Counted from the first letter of the stretch, positions 28,101-36,903 are shown. The stretch: DNA of 64,000 nucleotides from Subtercola boreus (GCF_003399625.1 NZ_NBXA01000026.1:248001-312000), one strand, 5' to 3'. The notes: a model not told the origin generated them from the sequence alone. Translations and numbers: made by a program.

Positions 28101-29243
28101 CTAGCTCTTCCAGGCGGTGGTGAACGCGTCGGCGTACCCGTCGTACTCAGGGAAGGTCGATGAGGCCGAACCGTCACCGACATTGGTCGAGTCGATCATC
28201 CGGGTCGGGATCACGTAGTCGAGCAGGGCCGAGCCGGTCATCTCGCGGGCGATGTCGTCGAAGGCCGCCCAGCCGATCCAGGCGGTGGGAGGCATTGCCG
28301 TCGTCATGGCCTGGTCGCCGGCCACGATCGCGTCGAGGTTGACCTGGAGGCCGTCACGACTCAGCACTTTGGCCTTGGAGTTGGCCGCGGCGAGCACGGG
28401 TGCCACGAACGGGGTCGCGCTGTCCCACACGGGGTAGACGTAGTTCACGTTCTGGTCCTTCTGCAGGGCCGTTCCGAGCTGGCTGCCGATGTCGGTGGAG
28501 ACGTTCGCCACGTCGACGTTCAGGCCCGTGAACGTGCAGTCCTCGGGGCAGTACTCGTCGAACACGCTCTTGGCACCGTCGTACATCTTCTGCCACACGC
28601 CGACCGAGCTGGAGTAGAGCGAGACGATGTCGGCCGTGCATCCGGAGTCCACCAGGGCCCACTTGGCGGCGTTCTCGCCGTCCTTCGTGAAGTCGGAGGT
28701 GAAGTTGTCGTACATGCCCGCGGGAACGGGGTCGCTCGGGTCGCTGTTCAGGGTGTTCTGGATGGGGATGCCCGCAGCGGTCGCCTCCTGCAGGGCCGAG
28801 CTCACCACGGCGGGATCGATACCGACGAGGATGATGCCGCCGGCGTTCTGGGCGATCGCCTGCTGGATGCCCTCGTTGAAGCGGTTCGCGGCGCCCTGGC
28901 CGTCGTAGGTGACGATCTTCACGCCCGCCGCGTCGGCAGCAGCCTGCACACCCGTGGCCATGTCGGTCGAGAACTGGTTCATGCTGACGGTGATGAACCA
29001 CACGGTCTTGCCGGAGAGCTTTGCCAGGTCGAGCGGTGCGGTGGGTGCGACCAGCGCGGTGACGGCGGTCGAGGCCTCGACATCGGCCTTGACGGCGGCG
29101 ACGCAGGCCGTCTGCGCTGAGGTGAGCTCCGCTGTCGCGGTGCTCGCCGCAGAGGAGGATCCAGTGGCTGAGGTGCACGCAGCAAGCGAGACCGACACCC
29201 CCACGACGAGCACGAGGCTCGCGGCCAGTTTCGGGAATTTCAT
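28101..29243 (-). CDS. ABC importer substrate-binding lipoprotein
   Basis: The 380-residue protein has a lipoprotein signal (MKFPKL, hydrophobic core, LAAC lipobox at about residues 20-23), then a type-1 periplasmic-binding fold: KLSGKTVWFITVSMNQF, NRFNEGIQQAIAQNAGGIILVGIDP, and a C-terminal half with WIGWAAFDDIAREMTG. RbsB-like proteins bind sugars, nucleosides and related compounds. A group of cysteines (GCTAD, YCPEDCTF) may form a disulfide. ATG 29243 has a GGAG site. It is the first gene of the catabolic operon and sets its substrate range. Confidence 0.93.
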   Translation of the reverse strand: MKFPKLAASLVLVVGVSVSLAACTSATGSSSAASTATAELTSAQTACVAAVKADVEASTAVTALVAPTAPLDLAKLSGKTVWFITVSMNQFSTDMATGVQAAADAAGVKIVTYDGQGAANRFNEGIQQAIAQNAGGIILVGIDPAVVSSALQEATAAGIPIQNTLNSDPSDPVPAGMYDNFTSDFTKDGENAAKWALVDSGCTADIVSLYSSSVGVWQKMYDGAKSVFDEYCPEDCTFTGLNVDVANVSTDIGSQLGTALQKDQNVNYVYPVWDSATPFVAPVLAAANSKAKVLSRDGLQVNLDAIVAGDQAMTTAMPPTAWIGWAAFDDIAREMTGSALLDYVIPTRMIDSTNVGDGSASSTFPEYDGYADAFTTAWKS

Positions 29244-29490
29244 TCGGAACTCCAAGAGAGTAAGAGGTGCTCGGGTAGTTGTTCCAGTGAAGTGGGGCCC
29301 GGTTTCCCCGCAGTATCTACCCGATTAAGTGCCTATTACGCAGCGACCCCCGTGTTTCCAACAGCGCACTCCGAGAAGAAGGGCCGGTCAGGGGGCGGTT
29401 TCGGCGGCGTTGTTCGTACCGTGCTGGCGGGTCGGCCGAATAACGCGGCTCACCGTGGGGAAAACGCGGTGGGCGGCGTGCGCCGGAGAG
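29244..29490 (-). promoter_or_regulatory. Leader and probable promoter of the transporter-monooxygenase operon
   Basis: This 247-bp gap precedes the binding-protein gene and holds no gene. A TAGATACT element at 29312-29319 (minus strand) could act as a -10 box, which would give a leader of about 60 nt. No clear GntR inverted repeat was found by eye. The left part also receives the end of the response-regulator gene, whose terminator is not obvious. Confidence 0.35.
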
Positions 29491-30162
29491 TCAGGATTCG
29501 AAGCGCTCGAGCCGCTGCCGGTCATCCGGCCCGATCAGCCCACTGCGGATCGCCTCCTCGCGGAGTGCCACTTTCGTGCCGACGTCGATTCCCGCCAGCC
29601 GGTACTTCCGGCGGATCCGTTTGAGGTGCGACTTCGCGGTCTCCTCGCTGATGTGCAGCAGCGTCGCGATCCGTTTCGCCGAGTCTCCCGAACTGTAGAG
29701 GGCCATCACCCGCCGTTCCTGCGCCGACAGCCGCGACGCGTCGTCGCCCGCCTCGAGGTGCGGGACCAACCGGGCAGACACGAAGGTCGCACCGGAGTGG
29801 GCAGCATGCACGGCCAGCACGATGTTCTCGGCCTGCTCGCTCTTCACGAGGTAGCCGAGGGCGCCGGCGGCGAGCGCTTCACGCACGACAGCCGGCTTGG
29901 AGTAGGTGCTCATCACCACCGTCCTGACGCCGACGGTGCAGAGGGCCCGGAGTTTGACCGAGATCGGCAGGTTGTCGCGCAGGTCGAGGTCGAGCAGTAC
30001 GACATCCACCGGGAACTGCGGATGCGCCAGCAGATCGGGCCAGCTGCTCACCGCGGCGACGAGCTCGATGTCGGTGGTCGCGGCCCTGATCCACTCGCCG
30101 AGGGCGGTCAGGAGCATCCGGTGGTCATCGACGATCGCGAGTCGGATTCCCGTTGCTGCCAT
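29491..30162 (-). CDS. LuxR/NarL-type response regulator
   Basis: The 223-residue protein has a receiver domain with acidic pair DD (12-13), phospho-acceptor D58 (VVLLDLDLRD), the Thr/Ser of VVMST and a Lys in LVKSE. A C-terminal LuxR helix-turn-helix follows (ALYSSGDSAKRIATLLHISEETAKSHLKRI). ATG 30162 was chosen because the receiver begins there. It is divergent from the histidine kinase at 30281, 118 bp away, so the pair is probably a two-component system sharing a promoter region. Confidence 0.9.
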   Translation of the reverse strand: MAATGIRLAIVDDHRMLLTALGEWIRAATTDIELVAAVSSWPDLLAHPQFPVDVVLLDLDLRDNLPISVKLRALCTVGVRTVVMSTYSKPAVVREALAAGALGYLVKSEQAENIVLAVHAAHSGATFVSARLVPHLEAGDDASRLSAQERRVMALYSSGDSAKRIATLLHISEETAKSHLKRIRRKYRLAGIDVGTKVALREEAIRSGLIGPDDRQRLERFES

Positions 30163-30280
30163 ACAGGCATCCTGCCAGATCGGCGGGAGCCATCCTGTCG
30201 GAACGACACCCGGAAGGGGGGCGCGGGCGGGCGACGACCGCCACCGTGCGCTCCGGGTTCCCCCGGAGTAGATTTCAGAG

Positions 30281-31540
30281 GTGACGACACGTTCTGGGGC
30301 CAGCCGTCGCCCGGCGTCCCCCGAAGAGGCCCCCTCTCCGGGTTTTCGACTCGGAGCTGTCTGTGCGCGGGGATTCGGCGTGGTCTTCTCTCTCTCCGCG
30401 ATGCTCAACCTGGTGGTGCCGCAGCTGGACCGGGCGGGATCGTTCGCCCCCGCTCTGCTCGGGATCGCCCTCATGATCGCGGGCTTCGTGGTTCTCGGCA
30501 GCCGCCAGACCGCCGTGCGCGTGGCACTGGTCTACGGCGCCGGTCTGGCCACACTGGCGGCCTTCCTCCTGCCCGGCGTGAGCATCGACTCCCCGGCGAC
30601 ACTCGCCACGGTGACCGCCCTCTCCTCGATGGCCGTTCCGTCATTGCTCGTGGCCGTCGCCGATCGTCGCTCACTACCGGTCGTCGCGCTTGCCTCCTTC
30701 GTGCCCGTGCTCGTTCTCGCCGTCGTTGTGACCGCACCCTCCGGCCGCGCGCCCTTCGTCGCGGTGGCCGTGGTGGGCGGCTGGATGGCGATGACCTTCG
30801 CCGGGTTGTGGCTCGCACGGAGCGTCCGTCGTGCCGACACCGGCGTCGATCGACTGAGGGAGGGCTACGCCGCCGAGCGCCGCTCCACCGAGACGGAGGC
30901 GGAACTCCGCTATGGAGCACGGATGCTGCACGACACGGTGCTCGCAACGCTCACGGTCATCGCTCATTCCGGCGTCGGGGTGCGTCCGGCTGCGCTTCGC
31001 GAACAGGCTGCCGCCGACAGCGCTCTGCTCGCGCAGCTCCGCACGGCGGGCACTCTCGCGGTTCCCATGCCGGTGAGGCCGGAGTCGGAGGATCTGCCGG
31101 AGTCGCTGGACTCGCAGGAGGCGCTGGGGGCGCTGGACTCGCTGGACTCGCTGGCTGAGCATCCACAGAGTGCGCTCCACGCGGCGGTCGAGACGTGGTG
31201 CGCCGCCCGCGACTTCAGCGTGACCTGGTACGGCCGGGCCCGGTTGGCTGCGACATCCGGCCAGCTCGACGCCCTGACCCTGGCCGTCATCCAGTGCCTC
31301 GAGAACGTGCGCCGACACTCGGGCGAGACCGTCGCCGAGATCACCGTCAGCGAGGATGAGGCGCTCGTGCGTGTGGTCGTGACAGACACCGGCACGGGCT
31401 TCGAGCGGGCCCTCGTTCCCGCGGGTCGCCTGGGGCTGGCCGAATCGGTCGAGGCCAGGATCGCCGCCGCCGGCGGAGTCGCGCGGGTGTTCTCCTCCCC
31501 TGGCCGGGGCACGACGGTGCTCCTGGAGGTTCCGCGATGA
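30281..31540 (+). CDS. Sensor histidine kinase (NarL-partner type)
   Basis: The 419-residue membrane kinase has about five hydrophobic segments (30-175), then a dimerisation helix with the likely phospho-acceptor His in ARMLHDTVLATL (H217). The HATPase region has IQCLENVRRHS (N-box), VVTDTGTGFE (G1) and FSSPGRGTTV (G2). A Glu/Leu/Asp-rich insert lies near residues 265-290. The GTG start is divergent from the response regulator. The stop overlaps the next gene's ATG. Confidence 0.87.
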   Translation: MTTRSGASRRPASPEEAPSPGFRLGAVCARGFGVVFSLSAMLNLVVPQLDRAGSFAPALLGIALMIAGFVVLGSRQTAVRVALVYGAGLATLAAFLLPGVSIDSPATLATVTALSSMAVPSLLVAVADRRSLPVVALASFVPVLVLAVVVTAPSGRAPFVAVAVVGGWMAMTFAGLWLARSVRRADTGVDRLREGYAAERRSTETEAELRYGARMLHDTVLATLTVIAHSGVGVRPAALREQAAADSALLAQLRTAGTLAVPMPVRPESEDLPESLDSQEALGALDSLDSLAEHPQSALHAAVETWCAARDFSVTWYGRARLAATSGQLDALTLAVIQCLENVRRHSGETVAEITVSEDEALVRVVVTDTGTGFERALVPAGRLGLAESVEARIAAAGGVARVFSSPGRGTTVLLEVPR

Positions 31541-32793
31541 GTACGCGGTTCGACCGGGCGCCCTCTGCGACGTCGGACCCGTCCCCGTCTTCGTCCCCGT
31601 CCTCCGTGCCCGACGCGACCAGCACCCTGTCGCAGCTCATCGCGGCGACCAGCGGTGGGCCGGCGGCGATCAGCCGGCTGCGCGCCCGCATCCGCCAGGA
31701 CGGCAACGTGAGCGCGGGCTATCTGGGCCTCGGTTTCGTGGTTCTCGGCGGGCTGTTGATGGTTCGCGGACTCGCCTCCCTGGCGTGGTCATGGTCGGGC
31801 GGACCCTTCCGCTGGTTGACGCTTCTCGCCTGGGGGCTGCTCATCGTGCTCTTCGTCGGTTCAGTGCTGGCAGCGAAGCGGAACGGGGGAATCATCCCCG
31901 GGCGCCTCTCGCGGCTCCTCACCGGCACCGGGGTGCTGTGCATCGCTCTCGACCTCGCGGCCTTCACCGTCGACGGCGGCACCACAGCCCTCTACCCCAC
32001 GACGATGATCGGCTTCGGGGCGTGCCTGCTCGCCTGCCTCCCCCTGCAGCTGCTCCGGCGGAGCGTCTTCGGCGCCGTCTGCCTGGCCGTCGGCGGTGGC
32101 GGCGCACTGGTGGTCGGCTACCTCTTCGACCCGTCCAGTCTCTCCGCCGGGGTGACCGGCCTCCTCCTCGGACTCACACCCGTCGTGGCGGGAATCTCGA
32201 TGATCGGTGCCTCGGATCGGTATCTCGGGCGGAAGATCGACCGCGCGGTCACGGAGAGTCTCGTCACCGCCTCCGCCGTGGGCCACGGAATGGGTTCGGT
32301 CTCGGAACTCCGACGACTCGACAGCGCGGCGGAGAGTCTCCTGGCCTCTGTGTCGCGGTTGCCGGTCGACCATCCCATCGATGCCGACACGGCCGCGAGA
32401 GCCGAGCTCCTCGGCGACGATCTCCGGCTCGCTCTGCTCTCCGACCACGAGCAGACCTGGCTCCAGATCGCGGTGACGGAATCGGAACGCCTCAGTCGAT
32501 CGGTCTCGATCGACGACCCCGGATTGCTCGCGGCGACTCTCGAACCCGGTCGTCGCGGGAACCTGCTCGCCCTGACCTGGCTCTGCGCAGCCACCGCGAC
32601 CGCGCCCGTGCTCGAACTGGCCTTCTCCGGATCAGCCGGGGGCGGCGTTGCTCCCGTGACCGTGGTGTTCGCCCTCACCGACACGCGACGGCGGGGAATC
32701 GATCCGGCGGTGTGGCCACTGTTCGACCGGCTCGGCCGGTACACCATGGAGGTGGGGGCCGACCGGGCGCTTGTCAGGGTCGATCTCGGCTGA
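31537..32793 (+). CDS. Membrane partner protein of the sensor kinase
   Basis: The 418-residue protein has a Ser/Pro-rich N-terminus, about six hydrophobic segments between 60 and 215 (with GLGFVVLGGLLMVRGLASL as the first), and a soluble C-terminal half of 200 residues. That half has the size and spacing of a kinase core, but I see no His-box, N-box or ATP-lid motif. It overlaps the kinase gene by 4 bp, so it is probably a third component, such as an accessory or degenerate sensor. No named family recognised. Confidence 0.7.
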   Translation: MSTRFDRAPSATSDPSPSSSPSSVPDATSTLSQLIAATSGGPAAISRLRARIRQDGNVSAGYLGLGFVVLGGLLMVRGLASLAWSWSGGPFRWLTLLAWGLLIVLFVGSVLAAKRNGGIIPGRLSRLLTGTGVLCIALDLAAFTVDGGTTALYPTTMIGFGACLLACLPLQLLRRSVFGAVCLAVGGGGALVVGYLFDPSSLSAGVTGLLLGLTPVVAGISMIGASDRYLGRKIDRAVTESLVTASAVGHGMGSVSELRRLDSAAESLLASVSRLPVDHPIDADTAARAELLGDDLRLALLSDHEQTWLQIAVTESERLSRSVSIDDPGLLAATLEPGRRGNLLALTWLCAATATAPVLELAFSGSAGGGVAPVTVVFALTDTRRRGIDPAVWPLFDRLGRYTMEVGADRALVRVDLG

Positions 32794-32863
32794 CGCGGCT
32801 ACGGCTACGGCTTCGGCTTCGGCCACAGCCGGCAGGGCATCCGAGCCCCGAACCGTCGTCCTG

Positions 32864-33106
32864 TCAGTGCGCCTCGAGGAACGGCACGCAGAACCCGCCG
32901 ACCGTCACCACGACCATCCCGATTCCGACGGCGATGCCGGTGTGCAGCCGCTTCCGCCCCGATTCACCGCGGGTCGTCCCCCACATGTAGGCGCTGACAT
33001 GCACCCGATGGGCCTCATCGACGAGTTGCTGGGTGCCGGGAAGGCTGAGATCGAGCGACCCGCTCGCGACCTGCGCCTCGATGCGGGTCGCCTCCTCCAG
33101 CGTCAT
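32864..33106 (-). CDS. Small single-pass membrane protein
   Basis: About 80 residues: a helical soluble part (MTLEEATRIEAQV, LPGTQQLVDEAHRVH) and one C-terminal hydrophobic segment (GIAVGIGMVVVTVGGF). I used ATG 33106; a TTG at 33130 would add eight residues. No family recognised. It stands alone between the sensor-partner gene and lysG. Confidence 0.5.
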   Translation of the reverse strand: MTLEEATRIEAQVASGSLDLSLPGTQQLVDEAHRVHVSAYMWGTTRGESGRKRLHTGIAVGIGMVVVTVGGFCVPFLEAH

Positions 33107-33220
33107 CAGTTCGTTCCTGCTGCGCTTCAAACCCTCACCGCCCGTTCCGGATGCCCACCCTCAGCCTAGGCACACCAGGAGCCGAGGCACCACCCCCCGG
33201 CCGTGCCCCGAGCATCCTCG

Positions 33221-34135
33221 TCACCCGGGGCGGAGGCTCGACGCCGCCGCCCTCCGCACAGCGACGGTCAGGGCATCCAGCAGCGTCGACTCCAGGTTCC
33301 ACCGCTGCCAGAACAGGGGCACGTCCGTCGGCCGTCGTGGAGCCAGCTCGACGAGGTCACCGCGGGTGAGTTCGGCCTCGCACTGCTGCTCGGGGAGCAT
33401 CCCCCAGCCGAGCCCGGCCACGATGGAACGCGCGAAGTCTGCCGAGGTCGGCACGAAGTGCCGGGGAGCAGCACCGGCCCGGTCATCCGGAACCAGCTGG
33501 CGGAGGAACCCGCTCTGCAGCTCGTCGCGCCTGTCGAAATCGATGTGCGGCGCGGTCGGCAACCACGAAGCGAGTTCGCCGGCAACGCCCCGCCATCGCC
33601 CGATATACGACGGGCTCGCCACCGCCCGGTAGCGCATCACGCCGAGCGGCGTCACCGAGCATCCCTGTACCGGCTCGGGATTCGACGTGACCGCAGCCAT
33701 CACGGAACCGGACCGGAGCATGGCCGTCGTGTACCCCTGGTCGTCGCGCCGCACGTCGAAGACGACATCGAGGCGCCCGGCCGCCTCGGCCAGGGCCGGC
33801 AGGAACCACGTCGCAAGGCTGTCGGCGTTCACCGCGACCGGGATCACCGGCCACTTAGCGCCCGGGCCCGCTCCCGCCTGGCCGAGCTCGGCGAGCGCCT
33901 CCGCCTCGACCAGCTGCACCTGGCGGGCGAGCCTCAGCACCACATCCCCCGCCGATGTCGGCCTCACCGGATTGCTGCGCTCGACGAGGATCTGGCCCGC
34001 CCGCTGCTCCATCGCCTTCACCCGCTGCGAGACCGCCGATGCGGTGATGTGCAGACGAGCTGCGGCAGCCTCGAACGTCCCCTCGTCGACCAACACGATG
34101 AGGGTCGCCAGCTGCTCTCGGGCGAATCCATTCAT
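33221..34135 (-). CDS. lysG: LysG/ArgP-type LysR regulator
   Basis: The 304-residue regulator has an N-terminal LysR helix-turn-helix (EGTFEAAAARLHITASAVSQRVKAME, then RPTSAGDVVLRLA) and a substrate-binding domain. The EAAAARLHITASAVSQR segment and divergent placement next to a LysE exporter identify the LysG/ArgP subgroup, which activates the exporter when basic amino acids accumulate. The start 34135 is 68 bp from the lysE GTG. Confidence 0.88.
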   Translation of the reverse strand: MNGFAREQLATLIVLVDEGTFEAAAARLHITASAVSQRVKAMEQRAGQILVERSNPVRPTSAGDVVLRLARQVQLVEAEALAELGQAGAGPGAKWPVIPVAVNADSLATWFLPALAEAAGRLDVVFDVRRDDQGYTTAMLRSGSVMAAVTSNPEPVQGCSVTPLGVMRYRAVASPSYIGRWRGVAGELASWLPTAPHIDFDRRDELQSGFLRQLVPDDRAGAAPRHFVPTSADFARSIVAGLGWGMLPEQQCEAELTRGDLVELAPRRPTDVPLFWQRWNLESTLLDALTVAVRRAAASSLRPG

Positions 34136-34203
34136 AAGCTCAGCTTAGGTTCACTGAAAATCTTTAGCTGGATTCATTCTGTGGAGGACCCTAGTGTCGG
34201 ACC
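34136..34203. promoter_or_regulatory. lysG-lysE divergent promoter region
   Basis: This is a 68-bp, relatively AT-rich gap (AAAATCTTTAGCTGG in its middle) between divergent starts. LysG-type activators bind such gaps to drive the exporter. The lysE GTG has no clear ribosome-binding site upstream, so its transcript may be leaderless or nearly so. Confidence 0.5.
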
Positions 34204-34836
34204 GTGCCCGCTTCCGAGACCCTCCTGCCCGCGCTGCTCGGCCTCCTCACCGGCCTGTCGCTGATCATTGCCATCGGCGCCCAGAACGCCTTCGTGCTGC
34301 GGCTCGGCATCGAGGGGCGGGGCCGGATGATCGCCGTCGTCGTCTCGATCTGCGCTCTCTCCGACGCCGTCCTCATCGTCGCCGGAACCCTCGGCATCGG
34401 AGCGCTGATCTCGGCCGCACCCCTCGTTCTCGTGATCATCCGTATCGTCGGATCGGGGTTCCTCATCGTCTACGGACTCTTCGCGGCCTACCGGGCCTTC
34501 CACCCGAAAGCGCTCGACCCCTCAGCCGACGGCCGGCCTGCGACACGCCTCTCCACCGCCGCCGTCACAGCCCTCGCCCTCACCTGGCTGAACCCGCACG
34601 TCTACCTCGACACCGTGATCTTCCTCGGCTCCGTTGCCAACCAGCAGGGTGCGACCGAGCGCTGGTGGTGGGTGGGCGGGGCCATCCTCGCGAGCTTCCT
34701 CTGGTTCTTCGGCCTCGGCTTCGGCGCTCGCCTCCTCCGCCCGGTCTTCGCCCGCCCCGGAGCGTGGCGCGTGCTCGACGCCCTCATCGCCGCAGTGATG
34801 CTGGCGCTCGGCCTCCGCATGGCGCTCGGCGCCTGA
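34204..34836 (+). CDS. lysE: LysE/ArgO-family amino-acid exporter
   Basis: The 210-residue membrane protein has five to six hydrophobic segments and the LysE signature GLSLIIAIGAQNAFVLRLGIEG near the N-terminus, plus TWLNPHVYLDTVIFLGS in the middle. Members expel lysine or arginine by proton antiport. It starts at GTG 34204, divergent from lysG. Confidence 0.92.
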   Translation: MPASETLLPALLGLLTGLSLIIAIGAQNAFVLRLGIEGRGRMIAVVVSICALSDAVLIVAGTLGIGALISAAPLVLVIIRIVGSGFLIVYGLFAAYRAFHPKALDPSADGRPATRLSTAAVTALALTWLNPHVYLDTVIFLGSVANQQGATERWWWVGGAILASFLWFFGLGFGARLLRPVFARPGAWRVLDALIAAVMLALGLRMALGA

Positions 34837-34853
34837 CCACTCCGCGCCAGCGT

Positions 34854-35525
34854 TCACGGCCTCTCTGCAGCAACCTCACCGACGCGGCACTGGTCACGCA
34901 CCCACGTCTCAGCGGCAGGGTCCATGAGACCGATCAGCCGGAAGCAGTCGTCGCGTCGCGCGATATGGGCGATTGGCCATACAGGTTCATGGTGGGCGAT
35001 ACGGTTTCGCAGCGAAAAAAGAGGTACAACTAGCTGGCGGAGATTCGCCATATCGTCATTCGTGTCACGCTTCAATGTGGGCAGGTGGCGCATGACTGCG
35101 GAACCATGGATCCTCTCGTAACGCACATCGAGAAGCCTCCGCCAGAAGCTCAGATTGAGTTCCGCGATGATGCGTCCCCGATCTCGTACAGCGCCCTCGG
35201 CGGTCGCCGCCTGAACCCGGGACGTAGCGTTGAGAATTGCGTTCGAAGCACTGGAGGTGAATTCGCCATGCTTGTCATCCAGCCAGTCACCATCTCACTT
35301 CTTGAAGCGGTGGCGCTCAGTCAAAGTCTTGTCGAGCAAGTTCCGGAGCATGATTTCGAAGTGACCTAGCGTTTCGAACAAAGCCCCCGAAATGCGAGAA
35401 TTCCACGCGTAGAGCCTCAGTGCAGCGAACGGGTTGTGGCCGCATTCATTGAGGTAGGGCTGCAGACGAGACCGCGGGAGCGCGTTGTAAACGGCTTTGA
35501 GATGGCTCTGCTCGCCGTCTGTCAT
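34854..35525 (-). pseudogene. Abi/HEPN-like gene interrupted by one in-frame TGA
   Basis: In a single minus-strand frame, two blocks are split only by TGA at 35295-35297. The upstream block has FAALRLYAWNSRISGALFE and HFEIMLRNLLDKTL. After the TGA the frame goes on with DGDWLDDKHGEF, IIAELNLSFWRRLLDVRY and ends with SLRNRIAHHEPVW. This order is typical of Abi-type phage-abortive-infection proteins, and RNRIAH fits the HEPN RNase R-x4-6-H motif. No frameshift is needed to restore it. ATG 35525 is used, though the frame stays open upstream. The region is visibly more AT-rich than its surroundings, which suggests transfer. Confidence 0.72.
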
Positions 35526-35678
35526 GTGCACGAGTTCGCCTCTCAGTGCTCGGCCGGAAAACCTCAGATGTCCTTCGTCGAAAGATAGTAAGCTCATCGC
35601 GTAAGCCGAGGAACAAGCGGTGTCGCAGGCTTCGGTCGGGCACATCGTCTGAGGCAGATTGTCTTTCCGTGTGGAAAC

Positions 35679-35710
35679 CAAAAGGGAACAGCTTCGGTTG
35701 TTCCCTTTTG
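35679..35710. terminator. Intrinsic terminator hairpin with UUCG tetraloop
   Basis: A perfect 12-bp stem (35679-35690 with 35699-35710) is extended by a G-T and a C-G pair closing a TTCG loop. The stem is A-rich then T-rich, so it can work on both strands; TGTTTT follows on the plus strand. No gene reads into it from either side within several hundred bases, so the transcript it ends is unknown. It insulates the MBL-fold gene downstream. Confidence 0.75.
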
Positions 35711-35852
35711 TGTTTTCCTGCGACAGCAGCAGTCACAATTCCAACGGAGAATGCGGCGCGCGCAGAACCCCGGGCGTGTCTTCGTCGGCTTCGCCACCGA
35801 GAGGATGAAACCTCGGGGGCGGCGCGGCGCGGCGCGCGCTAGCGTGAAGGGC

Positions 35853-36857
35853 ATGCAGCCCACGAGCCCGATCCAGTACGCCGCATCCGAGAGCGGCACG
35901 GTGCCGCCGCTCGAGCAGGTCCGCGAGGGGATCTGGGCCCTGCCCCAGGCCATGCCGAACCCGCAGCTGCCGTACACACTGAGCTATCTGATCGTCGACG
36001 CGGATAACCGGGTGCACATCATCGACCCGGCCTGGGATTCCGACGATAACTTCGCCGTACTCGAACACGGCCTCGCCGAGATCGGCAGCAGCGTCGGCCG
36101 CATCGCGAGCGCGACGATGACCCACATGCACATCGACCACATCGGCCTTGCCGGGCGCCTCCAGACGGCGTTCGGGGCGCGGATCGGCCTCAGCCGCATC
36201 GATCAGGAGGCCATCGCCGACCAATCGCTGGTGCCGGCCACGACCTACGGCGACGACGACTTCGACCGCTGGGGTGCGCCCGACGATGAGCGCGCGAGGC
36301 TCCGCGAGACGTTCCTCTCCGATGCCGCCGTGGTCGACATCCGTGCCGACCTGCTGCTGGAGCCCAGCGACACTCTCGACATCCCCGGCCGCACGATCCG
36401 CGTGCTCGCCACCCCGGGCCACACGGCCGGCAGCGTCTGCTTCGTCGACGAGGATGCCCGGCTGGTGTTCACCGGTGACCACGTTCTGCCGATGATCTTC
36501 CCCGGCATCGGACTCGGCGGCCGGATGCCCGGCAATCCGGTCTCGACCTACCTCGACTCGCTCGGCAGCCTCGCGCCGTTCGACGACTGGGAGGTGCTGC
36601 CCGGCCACGGCTACCGGTTCACCGGGCTCGGCGAACGCCGCCGGGAGTCGGCCGAACACCACGACCGCCGCACGCGGGAGACCGCGGCCGTGCTGGCCGG
36701 GCATCCGGAAGCCAGCGTGTGGCAGGTCGCGGAACAGCTGCACTGGACGGCCGGCTGGGACGGCCTGAAGGGCGCGTACCGCCGTTCCGCCCTCGCGCAG
36801 ACCGAGATGCACTCGGACCGCGTGCGGAACGGCGACTGGGCGAGCTACATCGGCTGA
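35853..36857 (+). CDS. Metallo-beta-lactamase-fold hydrolase
   Basis: The 334-residue protein has the MBL metal motif THMHIDHIGLAG (H91, H93, D95, H96), later ATPGHTAGSVCF (His), TGDHVLP (Asp) and LPGHGYRF (His), so both metal sites look complete. A C-terminal winged-helix-like tail is present (ETAAVLAGHPEASVWQVAEQL), as in the LACTB2-like branch. ATG 35853 has a GAAGG site about 4 bp upstream. The substrate is probably a thioester or lactone but cannot be stated. Confidence 0.88.
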   Translation: MQPTSPIQYAASESGTVPPLEQVREGIWALPQAMPNPQLPYTLSYLIVDADNRVHIIDPAWDSDDNFAVLEHGLAEIGSSVGRIASATMTHMHIDHIGLAGRLQTAFGARIGLSRIDQEAIADQSLVPATTYGDDDFDRWGAPDDERARLRETFLSDAAVVDIRADLLLEPSDTLDIPGRTIRVLATPGHTAGSVCFVDEDARLVFTGDHVLPMIFPGIGLGGRMPGNPVSTYLDSLGSLAPFDDWEVLPGHGYRFTGLGERRRESAEHHDRRTRETAAVLAGHPEASVWQVAEQLHWTAGWDGLKGAYRRSALAQTEMHSDRVRNGDWASYIG

Positions 36858-36903
36858 GCGATCCGGATGCCCCCATCCTCGCCCCACTCCCCCCCAACTC
36901 AAT

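Noticed and set aside
31537-32793. Second histidine kinase
   Set aside because: The length and membrane part fit, but no His-box, N-box or ATP-lid could be found, so only a partner role is stated.
34136-34203. Second IdeR-type iron box before lysE
   Set aside because: The TTAGGTTCACTGAAA stretch has only one half-site and no inverted partner; a LysG site is more likely.
35597-35710. tRNA or tmRNA gene before the UUCG terminator
   Set aside because: No cloverleaf, anticodon arm or TTCGANNC loop could be placed in the sequence.
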